33,429 bases of DNA, taken from contig JAGQUO010000014.1 in NCBI GenBank assembly GCA_020438445.1, positions 1 through 33,429 of the forward strand, in the 5' to 3' direction. Made by a program: the position numbers and the translations under genes. Below the pieces are notes generated by a model. That model was not told the DNA's origin. It saw only the letters and a program-made list of their open reading frames with translations, and did no database searches. Positions 1-7,886 of the stretch are shown piece by piece; positions within the stretch are counted from its first letter, which is position 1, and each line of letters begins with the position of its first letter. The stretch is from Solirubrobacterales bacterium (lineage in GTDB: Bacteria; Actinomycetota; Thermoleophilia; Solirubrobacterales; 70-9).

Positions 1-434
1 ACGGCGTGGGCGGCGGCGACGGCGGCGTTGTTGAACAGGCAGAAGCCCATCGAGCGGTTCGACTCAGCGTGGTGCCCGGGCGGCCGCAGGCCGCAGAAGA
101 CGTACTCCTGCTCTCCGGCCAGGAGCATCCGGGCCCCCTCGGCGGCGGCACCGGCCGCGCGCAGCGCAGCCTCCCAGGACGCCTCGACCACCACCGTGTC
201 GAGGTCGATGGCGCCTCCACCCGCCGCGCAGAGCTGCTCGATCGCGTCGACCAGATCCGGTCCATGCACGCGCGTGAGCCAGTCGATCTCGGCTCGCGGC
301 GGCTCGGCGCGCTCGAGGCCGGGCCAGCCCGCTCCCGCGAGGACGCCTTCGATCGCCGTGATCCTCCCGGCGTTCTCCGGATGCGGGCCGGTGTCATGCA
401 GAAGCGACGCCGGATGGTGGAACCAGAGGCCCAT
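1..434 (-). CDS. Histone deacetylase / acetoin utilization (AcuC) family protein, partial
   Basis: The N-terminal 144 residues of a class I/II HDAC-fold zinc amidohydrolase; the rest runs off the left edge. Translating the reverse strand from the ATG at 434 gives family signatures in the right order: an early HPEN followed by GRI, then RPPGHHAE, then GFCLFNN. In this family the paired histidines of PGHH are the catalytic His-Asp relay residues, and the zinc ligands lie further on, outside the window. Bacterial members deacetylate small molecules such as acetylpolyamines, or acetyl-lysine on proteins such as acetyl-CoA synthetase; the substrate here cannot be told. It is divergent from nadB, with only 25 bases between the two start codons, so the promoters must overlap. 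Confidence 0.88.
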   Translation of the reverse strand, partial: MGLWFHHPASLLHDTGPHPENAGRITAIEGVLAGAGWPGLERAEPPRAEIDWLTRVHGPDLVDAIEQLCAAGGGAIDLDTVVVEASWEAALRAAGAAAEGARMLLAGEQEYVFCGLRPPGHHAESNRSMGFCLFNNAAVAAAHA

Positions 435-444
435 TGCAGCCGGA

Positions 445-451
445 TACGGTA
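445..451. promoter_or_regulatory. Overlapping divergent -10 elements (HDAC gene / nadB)
   Basis: Forward TACGGT (445-450) lies 9 bases before the nadB TTG. The reverse strand of 446-451 reads TACCGT, 11 bases before the HDAC-family ATG. The two -10-like hexamers share five base pairs in a symmetric TACGGTA core. No clear -35 is visible on either side. Inferred from position and from the recurrence of the pattern elsewhere in the window. Confidence 0.45.
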
Positions 452-459
452 CTGCCGCC

Positions 460-1977
460 TTGGCGAAGAGCGATTCGCGCAACCACCGGATTCCCGAGCC
501 CGCCGATGTCGCCGTCGTCGGCGCCGGCGCCGCCGGGCTTCACGCGGCCCTCGAGGCCGCGGAGGCCGGCGCCGGCGTCGTGGTGATCTCACGCAAGCCG
601 CTGACCGAGACGGCGAGCTTCCGCGCTCAGGGAGGCCTGGCGGCGGCGATCGCGGCCGACGATTCGCCGGCTCGGCACGCCGAGGACACGCTGATCGCGG
701 GCCGTGGGCTCTGCTACCCGGCTGCGGTCGAAGTGCTCGTCGGCGAAGCGCCCGCCGCGGTCGAGCTCCTGATGCGGCGCGGCGTCGCCTTCGACCGGAC
801 GGTCGGCGGCGAGCTCTCGCTCGGGCTCGAAGGAGGACACTCGGCCCGCCGCATCGTCCATGCGGGAGGCGCCGAGACCGGCCGGGCTCTGACCAGCCGG
901 CTGGCCGAGCTGGCGGCTCGGCACGAGCGGATCGAGGTCCTCGAGGGAGCGTCGGCACTGGCCCTCTGGTCGGCGGGCGACCGCTGCCACGGGGTGCTCA
1001 CCGACCGAGGCCCGGTCGCAGCGGCGGCGACGATCCTCGCCACCGGAGGAGGGGCGGCCCTCTGGGAACGGACGACCAATCCGCGCGGCGCGATCGGTGC
1101 CGGCTCGATCCTCGCGCACGAGGCCGGTGCCGACCTCGCGGATCTCGAGCTCTGTCAGTTCCATCCGACGGCGATCTCCCTCCCCGGCCGACCGCTCGAC
1201 GGATGGCTGATCACCGAGGCGGTGCGAGGCGAGGGCGCACTCCTGCTCGGCGCCGACGGCGAGCGTTTCACCGACGAGCTCGCGCCGCGCGACCAGGTGA
1301 CGGCGGCGATCCTCGACCGCATGGCGGCCGACGGGACGACGTCGGTCGACCTCGATCTGCGCCCGGTGCCGATGGCGCGGTTCCCGACGATCGCGCGCAC
1401 CCTGGGGACGCTGGGGATCGATCCCGAAGCCGACCTCGTGCCGGTCGCACCGGCGGCGCACTACCTGATCGGGGGAGTCCACACCGACCTCGACGGGCGC
1501 AGCTCGCTCCCGGGGCTGCTCGCGGTGGGCGAGGCGGCGTGCACCGGGCTGCACGGGGCGAACCGGCTCGCGTCGAACTCGCTCAGCGAGTGCTTCGTGT
1601 TCGGCAGCCGCGCAGCCGTCGCGGCGCTCGCCGGCCCCGGCGCCGACCCGTCGCCCCCGGCTCCGGACCCCGATCCCGCCTTCCCGGCCCCGGCCGAGGA
1701 GACGCGCTCAGCCGTCTGGGATCTCGCCGGCCCGGTACGGGAACCGGAGCGGCTCGAGCGCCTGCTCGGCGACCCCTACCCGCTCGCGCGGCTGATCGCC
1801 GCCTCCGCCCTGGCCCGGCCCGAATCCCGGGGAGTCCACCGCCGCACCGATCGGCCGCTCGTCGATCCGGCGCTCGACCTCCGCCATACGGTCGTCGGCG
1901 CCGGCGAGGAGGTGCGGATCGACCGCTGGCCCCCGCAGGAGCGTCCGGCTGCCGCTCCCGGCTTAACCCAGGCTTAA
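460..1977 (+). CDS. nadB: L-aspartate oxidase NadB
   Basis: FAD enzyme that oxidises L-aspartate to iminoaspartate, the first step of de novo NAD synthesis; it normally works with NadA, which is not in the window. The 505-residue protein has the dinucleotide fold GAGAAG at 21-26, the AQGGLAAA flavin segment, QFHPT, the ITEAVRGEG active-site segment, and the late PAAHY, GLHGANRLASNSLSE block typical of NadB rather than succinate dehydrogenase. The C-terminal helical region is short. The frame is open far upstream, but that part overlaps the divergent HDAC-family gene. TTG at 460 is chosen because it begins where homology begins and sits 9 bases after TACGGT, matching the leaderless pattern of this window. 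Start confidence is moderate; function confidence is high. Confidence 0.93.
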   Translation: MAKSDSRNHRIPEPADVAVVGAGAAGLHAALEAAEAGAGVVVISRKPLTETASFRAQGGLAAAIAADDSPARHAEDTLIAGRGLCYPAAVEVLVGEAPAAVELLMRRGVAFDRTVGGELSLGLEGGHSARRIVHAGGAETGRALTSRLAELAARHERIEVLEGASALALWSAGDRCHGVLTDRGPVAAAATILATGGGAALWERTTNPRGAIGAGSILAHEAGADLADLELCQFHPTAISLPGRPLDGWLITEAVRGEGALLLGADGERFTDELAPRDQVTAAILDRMAADGTTSVDLDLRPVPMARFPTIARTLGTLGIDPEADLVPVAPAAHYLIGGVHTDLDGRSSLPGLLAVGEAACTGLHGANRLASNSLSECFVFGSRAAVAALAGPGADPSPPAPDPDPAFPAPAEETRSAVWDLAGPVREPERLERLLGDPYPLARLIAASALARPESRGVHRRTDRPLVDPALDLRHTVVGAGEEVRIDRWPPQERPAAAPGLTQA

Positions 1978-1978
1978 C
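1960..1978 (+). repeat. Two GGCTTAAC direct repeats with 11-bp period
   Basis: GGCTTAAC occurs at 1960-1967 and again at 1971-1978, spaced exactly 11 bp, about one helical turn. The second copy contains the nadB stop codon. Tandem 11-bp units are the usual architecture of OmpR/PhoB-family response-regulator sites. It lies about 90 bp upstream of the gene at 2066, so it may be that gene's operator. The regulator is unknown. Confidence 0.4.
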
Positions 1979-2065
1979 TTTCAGTGACACCGGGTCAACG
2001 TGCCGGCCGTCACACTTCCGGGTGCGGGGGGGTAACCGCGGACCAAGGAAAGGTTCAGGGAACCC

Positions 2066-2518
2066 ATGTACCAATTCAGTCGCTCGATCTACCGGGAGCT
2101 TGCCCCGCGGATCGCCGAGACCAGCAGAGCGGGCTGCACGAGCAAGCAACAGATCCTCGACGCCTGCGAGGGAACGATGCGCCGGCTGCTGACCGACCGT
2201 CGCTACTTCGCGCGGCCGACGAAATCGCTGTTCTCGGAGCTGCGCGGCCACTTCCCGATCAGCGAGCAGCTGTTCGTGTTCCAGGTCGTAGATCGCAACG
2301 TCAAGCTCGCGCTCCGCTACCTCGACGAGGTGCCGGCCGAAGAGCTGGCCGGGCTCGTCGAGCGGGAATGCAAGGCTCATACGCGCCGCGGGACCCCATG
2401 CCAGCGCGAGCCGCTGCCCGGCCGCGACTACTGCCCCTCCCACAAGCATCTCGAGGAGGACGTCGTGATCGACGAAGCTGAGCTGGTCCGCGAGGAGGAC
2501 CTCCAGCTCATCGCCTGA
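2066..2518 (+). CDS. Small protein with C-terminal Cys/His zinc-knuckle
   Basis: A 150-residue protein I cannot assign to a named family. Residues 1-95 look helical and charged. Near 101-130 there is a compact Cys/His arrangement: CKAHTRRGTPC, then about ten residues, then YCPSHKH, i.e. C-x9-C-x10-C-x2-H. This resembles the short zinc-binding motif of DUF5763-type proteins found at the end of many unrelated bacterial proteins. The tail is acidic. The start is supported by purine-rich AAGGAAAGG and AGGGAA ahead of the ATG. No signal peptide or membrane segment. It is followed 25 bases later by hyuA, but hyuA has its own possible promoter, so co-transcription is uncertain. Role unknown; nucleic-acid or protein binding is a guess from the zinc motif. 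Confidence 0.75.
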   Translation: MYQFSRSIYRELAPRIAETSRAGCTSKQQILDACEGTMRRLLTDRRYFARPTKSLFSELRGHFPISEQLFVFQVVDRNVKLALRYLDEVPAEELAGLVERECKAHTRRGTPCQREPLPGRDYCPSHKHLEEDVVIDEAELVREEDLQLIA

Positions 2519-2543
2519 ACCGCCGGCCCGATGTAATGGGCAG

Positions 2544-4529
2544 GTGCTGCTCGGAGTCGACGTAGGAGGAACGTTCACCGACGCGGTGCTCGTCGACGAC
2601 GGGCGCGTCCACTCGGCCAAGGCTCCGACCACGCCGGACGACCAATCCGCCGGCGTCGACGATGCGATCCGCGCGGTGCTGCTCGCCGCCGGTGCCGAGC
2701 CCGGCGCCGTGCGCCGCTTCGCCCACGGGATGACGGTGGGAACCAACGCGCTGCTCGAGCGCCGCGGTGCACGCACCTCCCTCGTCGCCACCGCCGGCTT
2801 CACCGACCTCCTCGAGATCGCCCGCCAGAACCGCCCTTCCCTGTACCGCCTCTGCGCGGACCGCCCGCCGCCGCTCGCCCCTCCCGGCCTTCGCGTCGCG
2901 GTCGACGAGCGCGTCGGTCCCGAGGGCGTCGTCAGGCCGCTGACCGACGAGGAGGTACGCAGGGTCGGCGACGAGATCGAGCGGCTGGCGCCGGATTCGG
3001 TTGCCGTCTGCCTGCTGTTCGCATTCGCCGACCCCGGCCACGAGCAACGGCTCGCGGCCTCTCTGCGCGAGCGCTTCCCCGGACTCCACGTCTCGGTCTC
3101 CTCGGAGGTCCTGCCCCGGTTCCGTGAATACGAGCGCTGCGCCACGACCGTCCTCGACGCGTATCTCTCACCGCTGCTCGGTGGCTACCTCCGCCGGCTC
3201 GGCCGCCGCTGCGAAGAACTCGGCGTTCCCGGCCCGATGGTGATGCAGTCCTCCGGCGGCGTCGCCGACGCGGAGGAGGCCGCCGGCGGCGGCGCCTGGA
3301 GCGTCCTCAGCGGACCGGCCGGCGGCGCGGTCGGCGCCGGGCTGATCGCCGCAGCCTCGGGCAGCGGCGACGCGCTCGGGCTCGACATGGGCGGAACCTC
3401 CTGCGACGTGTCCGTGATCGAGGCCGGAACCGTCGGCCGCACCGAGGCGCGCGAGTTCGACCACCGCCCCATCCAGCTCCCGATGGTCGACGTGCACACG
3501 GTCGGCGCCGGCGGCGGCTCGATCGCGTGGCGGGACCGGGGCGGAGCGCTGCGCGTCGGGCCGCGATCGGCGGGGGCCGAGCCCGGGCCCGCGTGCTACG
3601 GGAAGGGAGGGACGGAGCCGACGGTCACCGATGCGGATCTCCTGCTCGGGTACCTCGACGGCGACGCGGGCCTGGCGGGCGGGATCGAGCTCGACCCCGA
3701 TGCCGCGGAATCGGCGGTCGCGGGCCTGGCGAGCGAGCTCGGGCTCGGGACGCTCGAGACGGCGGCGGGGATCCACGAGGTCGCCAACCAGGAGATGATC
3801 CGGGCCCTCCGCGTGATCACCGTCGAGCGCGGGATCGATCCTCGCGCCTTCGACCTGCTCCCGTTCGGCGGGGCCGGGCCCCTGCACGCCGTGCCGATCG
3901 CCGCCGAGCTCGGGATCGGCCGGGTTCTCTGCCCGCGGACCGGCGGAGTGCTCTCGGCGCTCGGGCTCGTCTGCGCGGAGCGCCGCCGTGACACGACGCT
4001 CACCGTGATGCTCGCGGGCGACCGTCTGACCCCGGCGGGCATCGCCGAGTCGGTGGCGGCGGCGCGCGAGTCACTCGCACCCGGGCCGGGCTCCGCCTTG
4101 GAGGCCGTCTACGAGCTCCGCTATCGGGGCCAATCGTTCGAGCTCCCCGTCCCCGGTCCCCTGGACCCGGACCCGGCCGACCTCCTCGAGGCCTTCGCGG
4201 CCGAGCACGAGCGCCGCTACGGCTATCGCGAGGAGTCCGGGGAGGTCGAGCTCGTCAACATCAGGCTCGCCGCCCGCGAACCGCTCTCCGGCTTCGAGCC
4301 GCCCCGCGCCGAGCCGGGAGAGCCGGTCCGATCCCGGAGGTCCGCCCGGTTCGGCGGCGTCCCCGCCGAGATCGAGGTGATCGCCGGCGAGCCGCCCGCG
4401 GGCACGCAGGCCGCGGGACCGTGCGTCTTCGACCTCCCCGAGACGACCTTCCTGGTCCCGCCGGGATGGTCGGCGGAGGTGGACGCGATCGGGACGATCG
4501 TCGCGCTCCGCGAGGAGGCGGAACGATGA
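2544..4529 (+). CDS. hyuA: Hydantoinase/oxoprolinase subunit A (HyuA family)
   Basis: ATP-dependent hydantoinase/5-oxoprolinase large subunit, 661 residues. It begins with the actin/HSP70-like nucleotide loop GVDVGGTFTDAV (about 4-15), has a second phosphate loop around GLDMGGTSCDVSV (about 282-294), and the family blocks VGAGGGSI, GAEPGPACYG and PFGGAGPLH. The family opens cyclic amides such as N-methylhydantoin or 5-oxoproline, or carboxylates acetone, always with a partner B subunit. The exact substrate cannot be read here. The GTG at 2544 fits the N-terminus; a TGTAAT hexamer ends six bases before it, which may be a -10 for a leaderless start. The stop overlaps the hyuB start (ATGA), so the subunits are translationally coupled. 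Confidence 0.93.
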   Translation: MLLGVDVGGTFTDAVLVDDGRVHSAKAPTTPDDQSAGVDDAIRAVLLAAGAEPGAVRRFAHGMTVGTNALLERRGARTSLVATAGFTDLLEIARQNRPSLYRLCADRPPPLAPPGLRVAVDERVGPEGVVRPLTDEEVRRVGDEIERLAPDSVAVCLLFAFADPGHEQRLAASLRERFPGLHVSVSSEVLPRFREYERCATTVLDAYLSPLLGGYLRRLGRRCEELGVPGPMVMQSSGGVADAEEAAGGGAWSVLSGPAGGAVGAGLIAAASGSGDALGLDMGGTSCDVSVIEAGTVGRTEAREFDHRPIQLPMVDVHTVGAGGGSIAWRDRGGALRVGPRSAGAEPGPACYGKGGTEPTVTDADLLLGYLDGDAGLAGGIELDPDAAESAVAGLASELGLGTLETAAGIHEVANQEMIRALRVITVERGIDPRAFDLLPFGGAGPLHAVPIAAELGIGRVLCPRTGGVLSALGLVCAERRRDTTLTVMLAGDRLTPAGIAESVAAARESLAPGPGSALEAVYELRYRGQSFELPVPGPLDPDPADLLEAFAAEHERRYGYREESGEVELVNIRLAAREPLSGFEPPRAEPGEPVRSRRSARFGGVPAEIEVIAGEPPAGTQAAGPCVFDLPETTFLVPPGWSAEVDAIGTIVALREEAER

Positions 4530-6061
4530 GCGCGGGTGCGATGGATCCGATCGCGCTCCAGGTCCTCAGCGGCGGCCTGCGAGCGATCTGCGACGAGATG
4601 GGCGCGGTGCTCGTCCGCGCCGCGCACTCGCCGAACATCAAGGAGCGCCGCGACTGCTCGACCGCGCTGTTCGACGCGGGCGGAGAGCTCGTGATGCAGG
4701 CCGAGCACATCCCGGTGCACCTCGGGTCGATGCCGGCCGCGGTCGAATCCGTCGCCCGGATCGCCGCCGAACATGGAGTCCCGGGTGAGGAGCAGTGGAT
4801 CCTGAACGACCCCTTCCGCGGCGGCACGCACCTGCCCGACATCACCCTGGTCGCTCCGATCCTCCTCGGCGGTGATCTCTGCGGCTGGGTCGCGAGCCGG
4901 GCCCATCACGCCGACGTCGGGGGGCCGACGCCGGGCGGGATGCCGGCCGGCTCCACGTCCCTGCGGGACGAGGGCACGGTGATCGAGCCGCGGCCGGCCG
5001 GCGACGACGTGCTGACGGCCCTGGCCGCCGGGATGCGGCGCCCCGATCAGCGCCTTGCCGACCTCAGGGCACAGAGGGCGGCGAACCTCCGGGGGCGGGT
5101 CCGGATCGGAGAGCTCGCGGAGAGCCTCGGCCGCGAGCGGCTCCTCGGTGGCATGGCTGCCGTCCTCGACTACGCGGAGCGGCGCAGCCGCAGCTCCATC
5201 GCCGCGCTCGAGGATGGCGTCTTCGAGGCCGCGGACGAGCTCGAGGCAGCCGACGGAAGCCCGATCCCGCTGCGGATCCGTGCCGAGATCTCCGGCGAGG
5301 AGATCGACGTCGACTTCGCCGGGTCGGCCCCGCAGGTCGGCGGCAACCTGAACTGCCCGCTCCCGGTCACCCGGGCCGCGACGCTGTTCGCGATCCGGGC
5401 GCTGACCGACCCGGATGCGCCGGCCTCGGCGGGAGCATTCCGGCCCGTCCGGATCTCGGCGCCCGAGGGATCGGTGCTCAATGCCCGCCCGCCCGCCGCC
5501 GTCGCCGGCGGCAACGTCGAAACCTCGAGCCGGGTGGCCGACCTCGTGTTCGCGGCACTCGCTCCCGTCGCCGACGGGCCCGCACAGGGGCAGGGAACGA
5601 TGAACAACCTGACGCTCTCGGGATTCGCCTCCGGCGAGGAGTTCACCTACTACGAGACGATCGGCGGTGGTCAGGGGGCATGCCCCGGGGCCGACGGACC
5701 GAGCGCCGTCCACGTGGCGATGTCGAACACCCTGAACACACCGATCGAGGCCCTCGAGGCCGACCTCCCCGTCCGTATCCGGGAGCTCGCGGTCCGTCGC
5801 GGCAGCGGCGGCGAGGGTCGCAACCGCGGCGGCGACGGCGTGATCCGCTCCTTCGAGGCGCTGGCCCCGATGCGCTACACGCTGATCACCGAGCGCCGCT
5901 CGCGCGGGCCGCGAGGCCGCCTCGGCGGCGGCGACGGCGCCCCCGGCCTCAACCTCCTCAACGGCGAGCCGCTCCCGGCGAAGTGCGAGGGCGAACTCGA
6001 GCCCGGCGACGTGTTGCGGATCGAGACGCCCGGCGGCGGAGGGCTCGGTTCCGGCGGGTGA
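4526..6061 (+). CDS. hyuB: Hydantoinase/oxoprolinase subunit B (HyuB family)
   Basis: Partner of the preceding HyuA, 511 residues. It starts with DPIALQVL, then the family blocks SPNIKERRDCS, MQAEHIPVHLGSM, NDPFRGGTHLPD, ASRAHHADVGG (His and Asp probably at the metal site), and near the end YYETIGGGQGA, NTLNTPIEALE and RGSGGEGRNRGGDG. These are diagnostic of HyuB/5-oxoprolinase B. The frame opens upstream, but ATG 4526 is the start: it has GAGGAGG seven bases ahead and overlaps the hyuA stop by four bases. The two genes form a simple two-gene operon with no transporter or regulator attached, so the pathway (hydantoin, oxoproline or other lactam use) is undetermined. Confidence 0.93.
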   Translation: MSAGAMDPIALQVLSGGLRAICDEMGAVLVRAAHSPNIKERRDCSTALFDAGGELVMQAEHIPVHLGSMPAAVESVARIAAEHGVPGEEQWILNDPFRGGTHLPDITLVAPILLGGDLCGWVASRAHHADVGGPTPGGMPAGSTSLRDEGTVIEPRPAGDDVLTALAAGMRRPDQRLADLRAQRAANLRGRVRIGELAESLGRERLLGGMAAVLDYAERRSRSSIAALEDGVFEAADELEAADGSPIPLRIRAEISGEEIDVDFAGSAPQVGGNLNCPLPVTRAATLFAIRALTDPDAPASAGAFRPVRISAPEGSVLNARPPAAVAGGNVETSSRVADLVFAALAPVADGPAQGQGTMNNLTLSGFASGEEFTYYETIGGGQGACPGADGPSAVHVAMSNTLNTPIEALEADLPVRIRELAVRRGSGGEGRNRGGDGVIRSFEALAPMRYTLITERRSRGPRGRLGGGDGAPGLNLLNGEPLPAKCEGELEPGDVLRIETPGGGGLGSGG

Positions 6062-6082
6062 GCGCGGCTCGCGAGCGCGCTC
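6060..6082 (+). terminator. GC hairpin directly after hyuB
   Basis: GAGCGCG and CGCGCTC form a 7-bp stem around a 9-base loop, beginning inside the hyuB stop codon. There is no T-tract, so if it stops transcription it would not be a classical intrinsic terminator. The remaining 6083-6118 holds nothing I recognise. Confidence 0.3.
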
Positions 6083-6118
6083 CGGGCCCTGCAAGAGAAT
6101 GTGCGACTCGTAACTTAT

Positions 6119-6147
6119 TTGCCGTTGAGGGAAGGCTGGTCTAGACT
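6119..6147 (+). promoter_or_regulatory. Promoter TTGCCG-17-TAGACT for the DUF1802/DUF1152 genes
   Basis: TTGCCG (6119-6124) and TAGACT (6142-6147) are separated by exactly 17 bp, the best complete sigma-70-type promoter in the window. The implied transcript start near 6154 leaves a leader of about 90 bases before the ATG at 6247, unlike the leaderless genes elsewhere. Confidence 0.6.
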
Positions 6148-6246
6148 CGCGGCCCTCCGACGGGCCGAACTGCGGCCCCGGCCGGGTCGCCCTCGTCCGA
6201 GCCTCGCGACCCCGCCCTGAACCACGACCCCGGACGAAGAAACACC

Positions 6247-6894
6247 ATGCCAATCGCTTTCAAGGAATGGTCCGTCACCGTGCGCGCGCTTGCCGAGGGG
6301 GAGCAGCTCGTCACCCTTCGCAAGGGCGGAATCCGCGAGGAGAACAAGCACTTCGAGCTCGAGCACGAGCAGTTCTTCCTCTACCCGACGTTCGACCACC
6401 AGCGGAACGACCTCGTCCGTGAGTCCCACCATCCCGAGCTCCGGCGCGCACTCGAGGAGGGTGTCTGGCCCGACGAGGAGCCGCCGCCGCGGGCGCTGCT
6501 CCAGGACGGCGGGATCCCGCAGCCGGACCGGGTCCGGATCCGGGCATGGGCCGAGGTCGCCGACCACTTCACGACCGACGACCCCCGGATCGTCGATGCG
6601 CTCAGCCCTTACCACGTCTGGACGCAGGACTACGCGCGCAAGCGCCTGCGCTGGAAGCGGACCCACCCGCTTCACGTCCTCCTGCTCAAGGTCCACCGGA
6701 TTCCGCGCCCGGTGACGGTGCGCGTCCGCGACGAGCACATCGGCTGCCACTCCTGGGTCGAGATCGATCGCGACCTGCCGTTCGAGGGCGTGCCGGTGAT
6801 GGCGGACGAGGAGTTCGAGCGGGCGGCCGCATCGATCCGCGAGACCTGTCAGGCAAGCCAGGCCGAGCAGGAGCCGGAGCCGGCGCTCGCGTAG
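6247..6894 (+). CDS. DUF1802 family protein
   Basis: A 215-residue protein recognisable as DUF1802 by its opening (FKEWSVTVRALAEGEQ, then LRKGGIRE), the block FFLYPTFDHQ and the later WTQDYARKRLRWKR and HSWVEIDRDL segments. Family function is unknown; members occur in actinobacteria, cyanobacteria and some archaea. There is no signal peptide or membrane segment, so it should be cytoplasmic. The ribosome site is weak (GAAGAA). It is followed after 16 bases by the DUF1152 gene on the same strand, so the two are probably co-transcribed from the promoter at 6119-6147. The conserved Arg/Lys and His residues hint at a nucleic-acid or phosphate ligand, but that is inference. Confidence 0.85.
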   Translation: MPIAFKEWSVTVRALAEGEQLVTLRKGGIREENKHFELEHEQFFLYPTFDHQRNDLVRESHHPELRRALEEGVWPDEEPPPRALLQDGGIPQPDRVRIRAWAEVADHFTTDDPRIVDALSPYHVWTQDYARKRLRWKRTHPLHVLLLKVHRIPRPVTVRVRDEHIGCHSWVEIDRDLPFEGVPVMADEEFERAAASIRETCQASQAEQEPEPALA

Positions 6895-6910
6895 CGCGCC
6901 CGGCCGACGG

Positions 6911-7870
6911 TTGAGCCGGCGCGGTGCCAGCCACCTGCCCGATGAGCTCGGGCGGGGCGAGGGCGGTGCGCTCGTCGTCGGCATCGGCGGCGGCGGCGAC
7001 GTCGTCGGCGCCATCGCCGTCGCCCGCGAGATCGAGCGCTCCGGCCGTAGGATCGAGCTGGGCGGAGTCGCCTGGGAACGGTTCGCGGTGGACCCGCACC
7101 ACGCGGGCCCGCGTCCGCTCGAGCACCTGAGCGGGATCGACCGGGTCGGCGCCGCCTCGGCGGTGACCGGGGCCGACGGGCGCACGCCCGAGGGCGTCCG
7201 TCTCGCCGAGGCGGGCGTCGCCGCGCACCTCGGCCGCCCCGTCGCACTGATCGATGCCAATCCCGGCCCGGCGGCGATCGCCGCCGGGCTCGAATCGGCC
7301 GCCGACCGTCTCGGCTGCGACCTGATCGTCCTGCTCGACGTCGGCGGCGACGTGCTCGCAACCGGATCGGAGCCGGGGCTCTCGAGCCCGCTCTGCGACG
7401 CCATGCTGCTCGCCGCCTCCCGGCACCTGCCGGAGCGCATCGACGTGCTCGGCTGTGCCTTCGGATCGGGCTGCGACGGTGAGCTCACCACCGCGGAGGT
7501 CCTCGACCGGGTCGCGGCGCTGGCCCGGTCGGGCGCCTGGACCGGCACCCTGTCCCCCACCTCCGAAGCCGCACGGGAGGTCGTGCGGGTGGCGGCGGAG
7601 GTTCCGACCGAGGCGAGCCTGCTCGCCGCCCGGTGCGCGCTCGGCGAGACCGGCACCGTCCCGATCAGGGGCGGGCGCCGCAGCGTCGAGCTCGGCCCGC
7701 TGGGTGCGCTGGGTTTCGTCTTCGACGCCCGCAGGGCGATCGGACCCGCGGCCCCGCTGGCGGAGCTGATCCACGCGGCGGACTCGATCGAGGAAGCCCG
7801 GGCGCTGATGGAGGCCGAGGGCATCCGGACCGAGCTCGACTACGAACGGGAGCGGGTCGGCCGCGCGTGA
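6911..7870 (+). CDS. DUF1152 family protein
   Basis: A 319-residue protein matching DUF1152, better known from archaea. The N-terminal VVGIGGGGDVVGA (about 22-34) is a glycine loop of the kind that binds nucleotides or other phosphates. Further family-like segments are GGVAWERF, LIDANPGPAAIAAGL and LLDVGGDVLATG, followed by an alternating alpha/beta pattern. The biochemical role is not known. The start is TTG 6911; no ATG or GTG is available in frame before the glycine loop, and no good ribosome site is visible, so the start is uncertain. Its stop lies 16 bases before the next ATG, with that gene's own -10 hexamer in the gap. Confidence 0.8.
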   Translation: MSRRGASHLPDELGRGEGGALVVGIGGGGDVVGAIAVAREIERSGRRIELGGVAWERFAVDPHHAGPRPLEHLSGIDRVGAASAVTGADGRTPEGVRLAEAGVAAHLGRPVALIDANPGPAAIAAGLESAADRLGCDLIVLLDVGGDVLATGSEPGLSSPLCDAMLLAASRHLPERIDVLGCAFGSGCDGELTTAEVLDRVAALARSGAWTGTLSPTSEAAREVVRVAAEVPTEASLLAARCALGETGTVPIRGGRRSVELGPLGALGFVFDARRAIGPAAPLAELIHAADSIEEARALMEAEGIRTELDYERERVGRA

Positions 7871-7872
7871 CC

Positions 7873-7878
7873 TAGACT
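7873..7878 (+). promoter_or_regulatory. -10 element TAGACT, leaderless start
   Basis: TAGACT ends 8 bases before the ATG at 7887, so transcription would begin at or next to the start codon. No -35 is seen at 17-19 bp. The same hexamer is the -10 of the promoter at 6142-6147. Confidence 0.5.
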
Positions 7879-7886
7879 CGGCCGCG

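Noticed and set aside
6-459. Plus-strand N-terminal extension of nadB back to the window's start
   Set aside because: The sequence is low-quality protein and overlaps a clear HDAC-family gene on the other strand; the leaderless hexamer places the start at 460.
1984-2013. GTGAC/GTCAC inverted repeat after nadB as a terminator
   Set aside because: Only a 5-bp stem with a broken extension, long loop and no T-tract.
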